This document shows positions 1-8,600 of a stretch of 64,000 nucleotides of DNA, piece after piece; position 1 is the first letter of the stretch; each line of letters opens with the position of its first letter. The notes beneath the pieces are model-generated. The model searched no databases. It had not been told where the DNA came from and was given only the letters and a program-made list of their open reading frames with translations. The stretch covers positions 1 to 64,000 of the forward strand of contig JBQCHL010000022.1 of the NCBI GenBank assembly GCA_051954695.1. The letters are read 5' to 3'. Made by a program: the position numbers and the translations under genes. The stretch is from Terrimonas_A sp051954695. GTDB taxonomy: Bacteria > Bacteroidota > Bacteroidia > Chitinophagales > Chitinophagaceae.

Positions 1-11
1 ATTACAAACTA

Positions 12-54
12 ACGTTGCGTTCTTGGCGTATCCTTTGCGCTCCTGGCGATACTA
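12..54. repeat. Partial palindrome-family A element at window edge
   Basis: Just after the hemL stop lies a stretch rich in TTGCG and ending GGCGATACTAAA. The end matches the right end of the perfect palindrome at 34888-34929 (GCGATACTA) and of the element at 38888-38956 (GCGATAC). I read it as one arm of the same family, with the other arm probably before position 1. It may also act as the terminator of the hem operon. Confidence 0.4.
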
Positions 55-61
55 AATTTCT

Positions 62-1351
62 TTAATCGTCTCTACGATCAATAAAAAACGAAGACATCTC
101 AATAGTCAGGTCCAGATCACCATAACTAAGCGCATTATTCAAAAACCAACTTTCAAAAGGAGATGGAGGAAGATAAATGCCTTTGCTGAGCAGGAAATGA
201 AAATATTGTTTGAAGAGATTATTATCCGCCGCAGCAGCAGAACTGAAATCAGTAACAGCATTGTTAGTGAAATGAACACTGATCATACTGCCCAATTGAT
301 TAACAGCTACAGGTTGATCAGCTTTTTCAAAAACCTTTTTTAATCCGTTTTTGAGATAAGTTGTTTTTTCTTCCAGTTCAGTATAAATAGAGGGGTTATT
401 TTTCAATTCATGCAGCAATGTGTAACCGGCTATCATAGCAATAGGGTTGCCACTAAGCGTACCGGCCTGGTACACTTTACCCAATGGTGCTACACTTTCC
501 ATAATTTCTCTCCGGCCACCAAAAGCCCCCACAGGCATACCTGCCCCAATCACTTTTCCATAAGTGACCAGGTCTGCATCAATACCCAGGTATTGCTGTG
601 CGCCACCTGCAGCCAGGCGGAAACCTGTCATCACTTCATCAAATATCAAAACGATGTTTTCTGCATCACATATCTTTCGAAGCCCTTCAAGAAAACCAGG
701 TTGAGGAAGGATACAGCCCATATTGCCCGCTACCGGTTCAATAATGATCGCGGCTATCTGGCCTTTATGGTCAGCAACCAGTTGGTCCACTGCAGCCAGG
801 TCATTATAAGGCGCAACCAAGGTATCCTGTGCTACGGCTTCACTGATACCAGGCACTGCCTGAATATCCAGGGTGGCGATACCACTTCCAGCTTTTACAA
901 GAAAAGGATCAGCATGCCCATGATAGCATCCATCGAATTTGATGAATTTATTTTTACCTGTATAACCGCGTGCCACACGTAATGCACTCATGCAGGCTTC
1001 AGTGCCGCTGCTCACCATTCTTATCAGGTCCACATTAGGCGCCATGCTTTTGATCAGCTCGGCCATTTCAATTTCCAGTTCAGTAGGAGCACCAAAGGAA
1101 GTTCCACCCAGCACTTTCTCCTGTATCGCTTTCACCACCGGTTCATACGCATGTCCAAGGATCAATGGCCCCCAGCTCGCGATAAAATCTACATATTTAT
1201 TACCATCGGCATCATACAGGTAAGCACCCTGTCCTTTCACCATAAATAAAGGCTCACCTCCTACACTTTTGAAAGCACGAACAGGAGAATTAACGCCACC
1301 GGGAATGGATTGCTGGGCACGATGGAATAAAGAAGAACTTTTGGTGTACAT
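62..1351 (-). CDS. hemL: Glutamate-1-semialdehyde 2,1-aminomutase
   Basis: PLP enzyme that converts glutamate-1-semialdehyde to 5-aminolevulinate, the second step of the C5 haem route, in the cytoplasm. The 429-residue product has the family's N-terminal PGGVNSPVRAF, the SSGTEA cofactor loop near residue 115, the FDEVMTGFR block near 237 and the PLP lysine in VTYGKVIGAGMPVGAFGG near residue 266. The length is normal. An in-frame TTG lies two codons upstream, but the ATG at 1351 is the natural start. It is the last gene of the minus-strand hem operon, 13 bases after hemB. It works directly after HemA, encoded at the other end of the operon. The assignment is secure. Confidence 0.97.
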   Translation of the reverse strand: MYTKSSSLFHRAQQSIPGGVNSPVRAFKSVGGEPLFMVKGQGAYLYDADGNKYVDFIASWGPLILGHAYEPVVKAIQEKVLGGTSFGAPTELEIEMAELIKSMAPNVDLIRMVSSGTEACMSALRVARGYTGKNKFIKFDGCYHGHADPFLVKAGSGIATLDIQAVPGISEAVAQDTLVAPYNDLAAVDQLVADHKGQIAAIIIEPVAGNMGCILPQPGFLEGLRKICDAENIVLIFDEVMTGFRLAAGGAQQYLGIDADLVTYGKVIGAGMPVGAFGGRREIMESVAPLGKVYQAGTLSGNPIAMIAGYTLLHELKNNPSIYTELEEKTTYLKNGLKKVFEKADQPVAVNQLGSMISVHFTNNAVTDFSSAAAADNNLFKQYFHFLLSKGIYLPPSPFESWFLNNALSYGDLDLTIEMSSFFIDRRDD

Positions 1352-1364
1352 GAACAATGTTTGT

Positions 1365-2342
1365 TTAAGAGTTTAACAACCTGACTGCATCTTTCGCAAA
1401 ATAAGTCGCGATCAGATCAGCACCTGCTCTTTTGATAGATGTAAGTATTTCAATGATCGCTTTGTTCTCATCTATCCATCCCTTTTCAGCAGCAGCTTTT
1501 ACCATGGCATATTCACCGCTGATATTATAAGCGCTAACAGGAATATCAACCGCATTTTTTACCTCCCGGATGATATCGAGATAAGATAATGCAGGTTTTA
1601 CCATCACGATATCGGCTCCTTCTTCCACATCCATCAGCGTTTCTTTAATGGCTTCAGTCCTGTTGGCATAATTCATCTGGTATGTTTTCTTATCTCCAAA
1701 ACCAGGAGCAGAGTCCAACGCATCCCGGAAAGGCCCATAAAAGCAACTGGCATATTTGGCGCTATAGCTCATAATACCCACTTTGGTAAAGTTGTTTTCT
1801 TCCAATCCCGCACGTATAGCACCGATCCGGCCATCCATCATATCACTGGGCGCTACAAAATCCGCTCCGGCTTCAGCATGGCTGATACTCATCTTCACCA
1901 ATGCTTCCACTGTTTCGTCATTAACGATCTCGCCATCCTTTACAATGCCATCATGCCCATAAGAAGAATAGGGGTCAAGGGCTACATCCGTCATCACCAG
2001 CATACCAGGCACAGATTCCTTAATAGCACGGATGCTTCTTTGCATCAGGCCATTTTTATTCCAGGCTTCCTTACCTGTATTATCTTTCAACTCATCCTTG
2101 CTCTTAACAAAAATGAGAATGGATTTGATACCCAGCGACCATAATTCCTTTACTTCCCTGATCGTATTGTCGAGGCTCATCCTGTAATAACCTTTCATGG
2201 AAGATATTTCCGTCTTCACGTTTTCACCTTCATCAATAAATAAAGGGGCGATAAAATCATTCGGCGTCAATATTGTTTCCGCTACCAGGTCCCTGATGGC
2301 CGGGCTGCTTCTCAATATCCTGTTTCTTCTTTGCAGATACAT
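1365..2342 (-). CDS. hemB: Porphobilinogen synthase (delta-aminolevulinate dehydratase)
   Basis: Condenses two 5-aminolevulinates to porphobilinogen. I start it at the ATG at 2342 (MYLQRRNRILRSSP), giving 325 residues, because a longer reading frame runs back through the hemF 3' end and lacks family similarity. The Schiff-base lysines are K196 (MSYSAKYASC) and K249 (VMVKPALSYL). The metal region DVALDPYSSYGHDG (119-132) has aspartates where the E. coli and animal enzymes have the three zinc-binding cysteines, so by family knowledge this is the zinc-independent, magnesium-responsive type. It lies 31 bases after hemF and 13 before hemL in one operon. Confidence 0.96.
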   Translation of the reverse strand: MYLQRRNRILRSSPAIRDLVAETILTPNDFIAPLFIDEGENVKTEISSMKGYYRMSLDNTIREVKELWSLGIKSILIFVKSKDELKDNTGKEAWNKNGLMQRSIRAIKESVPGMLVMTDVALDPYSSYGHDGIVKDGEIVNDETVEALVKMSISHAEAGADFVAPSDMMDGRIGAIRAGLEENNFTKVGIMSYSAKYASCFYGPFRDALDSAPGFGDKKTYQMNYANRTEAIKETLMDVEEGADIVMVKPALSYLDIIREVKNAVDIPVSAYNISGEYAMVKAAAEKGWIDENKAIIEILTSIKRAGADLIATYFAKDAVRLLNS

Positions 2343-2373
2343 AAAAAACGTTTTGTATAGTAAATCAGCCTGC

Positions 2374-3309
2374 TTATATCCAATTCCTGGGATGAAGGCA
2401 GGCCTGCAATAATTTATCTTCTTCACTACCAGGCTCCGGGTGGTAATCGTATTCCCAGCGGGCACGGGGCGGCAGGCTCATCAATATACTTTCTGTGCGG
2501 CCATTTGTTTTTAAGCCAAACAAAGTACCCCTGTCATGGATCAGGTTGAATTCTACATAACGGCCGCGACGGATCTCCTGCCAGGCAATTTCACGCTCTC
2601 CATAAGAACTGTCTTTTCTTTTCATCACTACCGGTAAATAGGCAGGGATAAATGCATTGCCATTTGCCTGCTGAAAGCGAAACAATGCTTCTGCATGTGT
2701 ATCATCTTTCGGGCGGAGATGCTCATAAAAAACACCGCCAATGCCTCTCATCTCATTATTACGATGAGTGTTGGCAAAGTATTCATCACACTGCTCTTTA
2801 TATGCCTGGTACAATTTATCACCAAAGGGATCAATTACCTGTTTGAGGGTTTGATGAAAATGCCTGGCATCTTCTTCATATAAATAATAAGGCGTCAGAT
2901 CAGCCCCGCCTCCAAACCAGCGGTCTACTACATTATCCTCTTCATCGTATAATTCAAAATAGCGCCAGTTGGCATGCGTTGTGGGCACATGAGGATTGAG
3001 CGGATGGATAACAAGTGATAAGCCGCAGGCAAACCACTTAGCGGCATCCAGTTGCAGTTGCCTGCGCATTATATCCGACACCCTGCCATACACAACAGAA
3101 GTGTTTACACCGCCTTTCTCAAATACATTTCCGTTTTGTATGATCCTCGTTTTACCACCTCCTCCTTTTCCTTCTGCCCTTTCCCATTCGTCTTCCCTGA
3201 ATCTGGCTTTGCCATCAGCCTGTTCCAGGGCAAGGCAAATATCATTTTGCAGGTTATGGATATAATTAATCCATCTTTCCCTGAATTCCCTGGTAGTCGT
3301 TTTATACAA
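2374..3309 (-). CDS. hemF: Oxygen-dependent coproporphyrinogen III oxidase
   Basis: Oxidatively decarboxylates coproporphyrinogen III to protoporphyrinogen IX using O2. Family blocks are clear: GKGGGGKTRIIQNG with FEKGGVNTS, HPLNPHVPTTHANWRYFELY, and WFGGGADLTPYYLYEEDARHFH. There is no ATG near the expected N-terminus. A TTG at 3309 (MYKTTTREFRERW, 311 residues) matches the usual family length; a GTG at 3357 would add 16 residues encoded inside an inverted repeat, so I prefer the TTG. It sits between hemE and hemB in the operon. No hemN-type (oxygen-independent) gene is present in the window, so the pathway as encoded here is aerobic. The function is secure; the start is uncertain. Confidence 0.94.
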   Translation of the reverse strand: MYKTTTREFRERWINYIHNLQNDICLALEQADGKARFREDEWERAEGKGGGGKTRIIQNGNVFEKGGVNTSVVYGRVSDIMRRQLQLDAAKWFACGLSLVIHPLNPHVPTTHANWRYFELYDEEDNVVDRWFGGGADLTPYYLYEEDARHFHQTLKQVIDPFGDKLYQAYKEQCDEYFANTHRNNEMRGIGGVFYEHLRPKDDTHAEALFRFQQANGNAFIPAYLPVVMKRKDSSYGEREIAWQEIRRGRYVEFNLIHDRGTLFGLKTNGRTESILMSLPPRARWEYDYHPEPGSEEDKLLQACLHPRNWI

Positions 3310-3326
3310 GGTTTCTGTTTTTATTT

Positions 3327-3369
3327 CTTTGTGTCTCTGTGGGATATAGACACCCACAAAGACACAAAG
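3327..3369. repeat. Palindrome-family C element between hemE and hemF
   Basis: An imperfect inverted repeat: left arm CTTTGTGTC then TGTGGG, right arm CCCACA then GACACAAAG, separated by about nine bases. The same CCCAC/CACAAAG vocabulary recurs at 13021-13110 and 49989-50095. It overlaps the longest possible hemF reading frame but lies entirely upstream of the preferred TTG start. Confidence 0.75.
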
Positions 3370-3383
3370 AGCATATTAAATTT

Positions 3384-4445
3384 TTACGCCCATTCCTTTA
3401 CCGCTTCCACAAATGCTTTTGCATGATCTACCGGTACATTTGGTAAAATGCCGTGACCCAGGTTAGCGATATACCGCTGCGGGCCGAAAGCCGTGATCAT
3501 CTTTTTCACTTCTTTCTTTATTTCTCCGGAAGACAAGAAAAGTTTGGCAGGATCAAAGTTACCCTGAAGCGTAACATGACTGCCTGCATATTTTCTTGCC
3601 CGCTCTGGCGTAATGCACCAATCAATACCCAATCCATGCGCCCCTGTAGCAGCCATTTCTTCCAATGCAAACCAGGCACCTTTCGCAAAAATGATCGTTG
3701 GTGCTTCTTCTTTTACAGCAGCTACGATCTGGCGGATATATTTTAAAGAGAACTCTTCAAAATCAGCCGGACTTAACAGGCCACCCCAGCTATCGAAGAT
3801 CTGTACCACATCTGCTCCGGCCTTTATTTGTCCCTTCAGGTATGCAATAGTTGTATCAGTGATCATCTGCAAAAGGCGGTGTGCTAAAACAGGTTGACGG
3901 TAACAAAATGCTTTTGCTTCATCAAAGGTCTTACTGCCTTTTCCCTGCACCATATAGCAAAGCAGGGTCCAGGGTGCTCCGGCAAAACCGATCAAGGGCA
4001 CACGGCCATTCAATTCCTGTTTGATCAGTTTGATGGCATCAAATACATAGTGCAACCTGTCATTCACATCAGGAACAGTGATCCGTTTAAAATCATCTTC
4101 CTGCTGAATCGGTTGCGGTAATACCGGCCCTTTGTTTTCGATCAACTCCACTTCAAGACCCATAGCCTGTGGCACAACCAGGATATCGGAAAACAGGATG
4201 GCTGCATCCACCCCCACGATATCAACAGGCTGTAGAGTGATCTCACAAGCCAGTTCAGGTGTTTGGCATCTTTCAAAAAAACTGTACTTATTGCGCAAAG
4301 CAATATACTCAGGGAGATAGCGGCCTGCCTGGCGCATCATCCATACCGGCGGACGTTTTACTTCTTCGCCCAGCAGGGCCTTCAGTAAAAGGTCGTTCTT
4401 AAGTTCTTTGTCCACTGCTATTGCTTTTGATTCAACTGTGTTCAT
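3384..4445 (-). CDS. hemE: Uroporphyrinogen decarboxylase
   Basis: Decarboxylates the four acetate side chains of uroporphyrinogen III to give coproporphyrinogen III. The 353 residues show the N-terminal signature RPPVWMMRQAGRYLPEY with its active-site arginines, the ILFSDILV aspartate block that binds the substrate NH groups, GFAGAPWTLLCYMVQG, and the C-terminal NLGHGILPNVPVDHAKAFV. Length and architecture are typical. The ATG start overlaps the end of hemD by 14 bases, suggesting translational coupling. Confidence 0.97.
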   Translation of the reverse strand: MNTVESKAIAVDKELKNDLLLKALLGEEVKRPPVWMMRQAGRYLPEYIALRNKYSFFERCQTPELACEITLQPVDIVGVDAAILFSDILVVPQAMGLEVELIENKGPVLPQPIQQEDDFKRITVPDVNDRLHYVFDAIKLIKQELNGRVPLIGFAGAPWTLLCYMVQGKGSKTFDEAKAFCYRQPVLAHRLLQMITDTTIAYLKGQIKAGADVVQIFDSWGGLLSPADFEEFSLKYIRQIVAAVKEEAPTIIFAKGAWFALEEMAATGAHGLGIDWCITPERARKYAGSHVTLQGNFDPAKLFLSSGEIKKEVKKMITAFGPQRYIANLGHGILPNVPVDHAKAFVEAVKEWA

Positions 4446-5133
4446 GATAATATTGTATTACAAGGTCCGTCATTTCTTTTTTTCCGGGATTTTCCGCAAT
4501 CACAATTGCGTTCTGTGTTCTTTCCCGTAAAGCATCGGCTGTGGTGGTGCCAATGGCAAAGCACACGGTGTTTTTATCCAACACATTCTTCATAAAAAAA
4601 CTCTCTACTGCACTACCACTGAAAAACATTATTCCACTTGCGCCCTTGCTTACCTGTTGTGGGGTAAGTTCAGTATGATATACCACTATTTCTTCTACGG
4701 TTATTCCTGCTGCCTGCAATTGTTGCGGTATAGTATCCAACCGCTTATTGCCACAAAAGAAAACAACCGGACCGGCAGTATGGTTGATCAGTTCTTTAGC
4801 CAGTTGTGTTGCATAGGGTGCTGTTGCGATCACCTTGCTTTGATCAAAATATCTTGTCACTGCATCCAGTGTTGCACTGGCAATGCAGGCGATCTGCCAG
4901 TTCACTTTGCGATCAACATGTTCTGCAACTGCTGCAACGCCATGCACGCTGGTGAATACAACTGTTGCCTTTTGTTGTTCCAGCTTTTTAATCCACTGCC
5001 TGTTTTCTTCGCTAACGGATGAGTAAGTGCGGATAAAAGGAATGACCTCAGCTTCAAATCCATGCTGCTCCAATCTTTGCAGGTGTTCAACCGGCAATGA
5101 TGCTGTACTGATGATGTGTATTTTATCCTTCAC
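4432..5133 (-). CDS. hemD: Uroporphyrinogen-III synthase
   Basis: Cyclises hydroxymethylbilane with inversion of ring D to uroporphyrinogen III. The family is poorly conserved, so the call leans on length (233 residues), the two-lobed alpha/beta pattern (VVFTSVHGVAAVAEH; VVFFCGNKRLDTIPQQLQAAG; IMFFSGSAVESFF; CFAIGTTTADALRE) and its place between hemC and hemE. The start is GTG at 5133, overlapping the hemC stop by 11 bases, and the 3' end overlaps hemE by 14, so hemC-D-E are probably coupled. I see no more likely identity. Confidence 0.92.
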   Translation of the reverse strand: MKDKIHIISTASLPVEHLQRLEQHGFEAEVIPFIRTYSSVSEENRQWIKKLEQQKATVVFTSVHGVAAVAEHVDRKVNWQIACIASATLDAVTRYFDQSKVIATAPYATQLAKELINHTAGPVVFFCGNKRLDTIPQQLQAAGITVEEIVVYHTELTPQQVSKGASGIMFFSGSAVESFFMKNVLDKNTVCFAIGTTTADALRERTQNAIVIAENPGKKEMTDLVIQYYHEHS

Positions 5134-6061
5134 TATTCCGTATTGCCTCCATTAATTGCTCGCCGCCATTATCCAGTATTTCCAACGCAGCATCCACGCC
5201 CAGGCTGTACGATTTTTCCAGGGAAGTTTCTTTTTCCACTTCCAGTTTTTGTGTGCCATCATGTGAAAGGATATTCCCTGTTATTTTCATTCGTCCTTCT
5301 GTTACACTGGCCAATGCACTTATTGGTGTGGAACATCCGCCCATCAGTGTTCTCAGGAAATCGCGTTCGGCTTTTACGCAGGTAGCAGTGTGTTCATCAT
5401 TCATTGGCTGGCAGGCATTCCAGGCGTTGCGGTCTTCCAGCCTGCATACCACCATGATAGCTCCTTGTGCAGGTGCAGGCAGCATCCAATCGAGTTCAAT
5501 GGAATTTTCAGGACGAAGGCCTACTCTTTCCAAACCTGCTGCAGCAAAAATGGCCCCATTCCATTCACTCTCCGCCAGCTTTTTCAATCTTGTATTAACG
5601 TTGCCACGAAGATTTTCCATCCTGCTTTCCGGGTAGCGATGCAGCCATTGGGCTTTACGGCGGATGCTGCTGGTGGCAATAATGAATGGAGAAGCCTGAT
5701 CCGGAACAGGCTCCTTATTGATGAACCGGATCCCTTTTCCAGCAACCAGTAGGTCTTTATATGATCCGCGTTTTAATACGGCAGCTTGCGTGATGCCCTG
5801 GGGTAATACTACCGGCACATCTTTCATGGAGTGGACGGCAATATCGATCTTATTGTTCAATAAAGCGATATCGAGGCTACGGGTAAAAATCCCTTGCACG
5901 CCCATTTCATATAATGGAGTGGTGAGGTTGATATCGCCTTCACTTTTTATATATACTAATTCTGTTTTGTAACCGGCGGCGGTGAGCAGATCGCTTACTT
6001 GTGTAGCCTGCCAGACGGCGAGCTGGCTTTCCCTTGTTCCTATGCGAAGTGTATCCGGCAT
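5123..6061 (-). CDS. hemC: Porphobilinogen deaminase (hydroxymethylbilane synthase)
   Basis: Polymerises four porphobilinogens into hydroxymethylbilane. The 312 residues carry the N-terminal RIGTRESQLAVWQA, the catalytic aspartate D81 in HSMKDVP, the substrate-binding SSIRRKAQW and LRGNVNTRL arginines, and cysteine C243 in GGCSTPISA, which covalently holds the dipyrromethane cofactor. The ATG start follows the hemA stop by four bases and the 3' end overlaps hemD. Confidence 0.97.
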   Translation of the reverse strand: MPDTLRIGTRESQLAVWQATQVSDLLTAAGYKTELVYIKSEGDINLTTPLYEMGVQGIFTRSLDIALLNNKIDIAVHSMKDVPVVLPQGITQAAVLKRGSYKDLLVAGKGIRFINKEPVPDQASPFIIATSSIRRKAQWLHRYPESRMENLRGNVNTRLKKLAESEWNGAIFAAAGLERVGLRPENSIELDWMLPAPAQGAIMVVCRLEDRNAWNACQPMNDEHTATCVKAERDFLRTLMGGCSTPISALASVTEGRMKITGNILSHDGTQKLEVEKETSLEKSYSLGVDAALEILDNGGEQLMEAIRNSEG

Positions 6062-6065
6062 TTAC

Positions 6066-7307
6066 TCATGACATTTGCAGGTAATCATTAATGGCATTGA
6101 TGAACTGGCATCCCTTTTCCTGGTTAGTCCGCAAATTTACGGCTAACCTGGTTACGGCTTTCTGAGCCTTTCTGTCGGGCGACAATAATGGTTCTGATGC
6201 CATTTCGCAGTATTGCTGCGGTTGCCATTCACTCAACTCCTGCAGTTTGCCTTTCCAGCTTTTTATATGTAGTGAATATTTATATTCTTCCAGCCAGGTG
6301 TAAAACTCCTGCTGATAATGTTCCAGTATTTCCTGTGCTTTGGGAACCTCTGCTTTTCTTCTTGCAATTGTCTTGTCAAGAATGGTGGTAGATATCTCAT
6401 CCACATCTATCACATGGATACCAGGCAGGGTTTTCACTTCTGCATGCACATTGGCTGGCACAGAAAGATCAAGCACCAGTTTCTCTCCGTTATCTGCCAG
6501 CATGGAAGGCAATATGGTCGGATGCTGTGCATTAGTGCAAACGATCAGGATATCCGAAGCCTGTATGGCTTCTTCTATTTTATAGTATGGAATAAAAGCC
6601 GCACCGGTTCTTTCAGCTAATGCTTTCGCTGTTTCATCTGTACGGTTCATCAGCGACACAGCAGTTTGAGGAAGATACTCACGAAGGTTTTTACAAACAT
6701 TGCCACCAAACTTGCCCGCACCGATCACCAGGATCTTCTTTTCAGCAATCCCTGATGTTTCCTTCAACAATTCAATAGCGGCGTATGATACAGATACAGT
6801 GCCGCTGCTAAGTGCTGTATCGGTCTTGATTTTTTTGGAAGCCTGGAAGGCATAGTTCACTGTGCGGTTCATGATCGGCCCAAGCACCTGGTTTGCGGCA
6901 GCGGCATCAACAGCCTGTTTCAACTGGCCCAGTATTTCATAATCACCCAGGATCTGCGAATCGAGGCCGGAAGCCACTCTGTATAAATGTTCCACCGCTT
7001 CTTTTCCGCTTTTGAGATAAGCATATTGGAGAAGATCCTGGATATTGCCACGGGTATGTTCAGCCAGCAGTGCAGCCAGTTGCATTACGTTTTCGACGAA
7101 ACCATAAATCTCTGTCCGGTTGCAGGTTGATACCACAAAAACACTGCGGATCAATTGAGCCCGGGCGCTTGAAGCGATCAGGGCAAAATCTTCTTTGGAA
7201 ACAGAAAAGGAACCCCTTACAGCAATATCCGCTTTATGATAGTTGATACCTGCCACGCAAAAGCGGTCGAGGATCGGTGTGGTCATAATATGTGGCTGTA
7301 AGGACAT
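6066..7307 (-). CDS. hemA: Glutamyl-tRNA reductase
   Basis: NADPH-dependent reduction of glutamyl-tRNA to glutamate-1-semialdehyde, the first committed and normally rate-setting step of C5 haem synthesis. The 413 residues show catalytic cysteine C62 in VVSTCNRTEIYGF, the RVASGLDSQILGDYEILGQLK block, and the Rossmann motif VIGAGKFGG near 194-202. It is the first gene of the seven-gene minus-strand hem operon and diverges from hemH. A consensus -7 box (TACATTTG) lies only eight bases before the ATG, so the mRNA leader would be nearly absent; an internal ATG at 7286 is a possible alternative start. Confidence 0.97.
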   Translation of the reverse strand: MSLQPHIMTTPILDRFCVAGINYHKADIAVRGSFSVSKEDFALIASSARAQLIRSVFVVSTCNRTEIYGFVENVMQLAALLAEHTRGNIQDLLQYAYLKSGKEAVEHLYRVASGLDSQILGDYEILGQLKQAVDAAAANQVLGPIMNRTVNYAFQASKKIKTDTALSSGTVSVSYAAIELLKETSGIAEKKILVIGAGKFGGNVCKNLREYLPQTAVSLMNRTDETAKALAERTGAAFIPYYKIEEAIQASDILIVCTNAQHPTILPSMLADNGEKLVLDLSVPANVHAEVKTLPGIHVIDVDEISTTILDKTIARRKAEVPKAQEILEHYQQEFYTWLEEYKYSLHIKSWKGKLQELSEWQPQQYCEMASEPLLSPDRKAQKAVTRLAVNLRTNQEKGCQFINAINDYLQMS

Positions 7308-7315
7308 AAAGTGTG

Positions 7316-7323
7316 CAAATGTA
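7316..7323 (-). promoter_or_regulatory. hemA operon promoter, -7 box TACATTTG
   Basis: Reads TACATTTG on the minus strand, a perfect TAnnTTTG. It sits eight bases before the hemA ATG. No clean -33 TTTG is visible at the usual distance. It would drive the whole hemA-C-D-E-F-B-L unit. Confidence 0.4.
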
Positions 7324-7489
7324 AAAAGGGGTTATGGTTAAAAAGTCATCGTTTTGTCATCCGGAACAAAAATGGTGATCAATTGGACCGGCTGCCTGAT
7401 AAATCCGGCCAGAAATTGAATGAACCGTGGTATTTTCTTATATGTCAGGCATTGATACCATATCGGGAGTGTTTGCAGGAAAGTTGCCC

Positions 7490-7520
7490 TTGCTTTAAAA
7501 TTTAAACTTCACGAACTTTG
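7490..7520 (+). promoter_or_regulatory. Possible hemH promoter
   Basis: TTG at 7490-7492, a 20-base spacer, then GAACTTTG at 7513-7520, one base from TAnnTTTG. The spacing fits Bacteroidota promoters and leaves a leader of about 30 bases before hemH. Confidence 0.35.
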
Positions 7521-7553
7521 CATCTCTTATTATCTCCCGCCATTAATTAATAG

Positions 7554-8582
7554 ATGCAAATGAATCACGTTGAAAAAGCTATCCTGTTAATGAATCTCGG
7601 TTCACCGGACAGCACTTCCGTTCAAGACCTTAAAAAATACCTGAATGAATTTTTAATGGATGAGCGGGTAATAGATGTTCCCAAATGGTGGCGAACTATT
7701 CTTGTAAAAGGCATTATTGTGCCAGCCAGGGCGCCTAAAAGTGCTGAAGCGTACCGTTCCATCTGGACAAAAGAGGGCTCTCCGCTGATCGTGATCACTA
7801 ATCAATTAAAAGAAGCACTGGGAAAAGAAACTGATCTGCCTGTTGAAGTTTGCATGCGCTATGGCAATCCATCACCCAAAGCTGCCATGGATAATTTAAA
7901 AAAGAATTATCCATCATTGAAAGAAGTGATACTCGTTCCTTTATACCCGCATTATGCATGGAGCAGTTATGAAACAGCAGCAGAATATGCCAAAGAGATA
8001 CATAAAAAGGAAGGATATACTTTCAAATTAAATATCGTTCCTCCATTTTATAAAGACGAAACATACATTGATGCGCTGGCAGAAAGCATGCGTCCTTACC
8101 TGCAGCAGGATTTCGATTTGCTGGTGTTCAGCTATCATGGCATACCCGAGCGGCATATCACCAAACGGCATGCACCGGGTACACATGATGTGCATTCCCC
8201 CGATCGTTGCTGTACAGATGCAGCTGCGCAGGAAGTATGCTACCGCCACCAGGTGATCACTACCACACAACTGGTAGCAGAAAAGCTGGGATTGCCCAAA
8301 GAAAAATATACACTTTCCTTTCAAAGCCGCCTTGGCCGCGATCCCTGGCTGCAGCCTTATACAGCCCAAAAGTTGACCGAGTGGCCAAAGCAAGGGTACA
8401 AAAAAATAGTACTGGCCTGCCCTGCTTTTGTAAGTGATTGCCTGGAAACCCTTGAAGAAATGGGAAAAGAAGGGCACCATATTTTTATGGAAGCCGGAGG
8501 AGAAAGCTTTACTTTGATACCGTGTATGAATACAAACCCGGAATGGGTGAAAGGATTATTGACCCTTGTTGAAAAAGCCTGA
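7554..8582 (+). CDS. hemH: Ferrochelatase
   Basis: Inserts Fe2+ into protoporphyrin IX to give protohaem. The 342 residues show the N-terminal LLMNLGSPDS, the active-site histidine H195 in FSYHGIPERH and the acidic partner E298 in FVSDCLETLEE. The SPDRCC segment near 215-220 may hold cysteines resembling those of [2Fe-2S] ferrochelatases, but I cannot confirm a cluster. It is transcribed away from the other hem genes and followed 18 bases later by hemJ. A second ATG two codons in would serve equally well. Confidence 0.96.
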   Translation: MQMNHVEKAILLMNLGSPDSTSVQDLKKYLNEFLMDERVIDVPKWWRTILVKGIIVPARAPKSAEAYRSIWTKEGSPLIVITNQLKEALGKETDLPVEVCMRYGNPSPKAAMDNLKKNYPSLKEVILVPLYPHYAWSSYETAAEYAKEIHKKEGYTFKLNIVPPFYKDETYIDALAESMRPYLQQDFDLLVFSYHGIPERHITKRHAPGTHDVHSPDRCCTDAAAQEVCYRHQVITTTQLVAEKLGLPKEKYTLSFQSRLGRDPWLQPYTAQKLTEWPKQGYKKIVLACPAFVSDCLETLEEMGKEGHHIFMEAGGESFTLIPCMNTNPEWVKGLLTLVEKA

Positions 8583-8600
8583 TATTGATACACCTGGTTT

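Noticed and set aside
2343..2465. N-terminal extension of HemB
   Set aside because: Encoded by the hemF 3' end in another frame and not similar to HemB; ATG 2342 fits family length.
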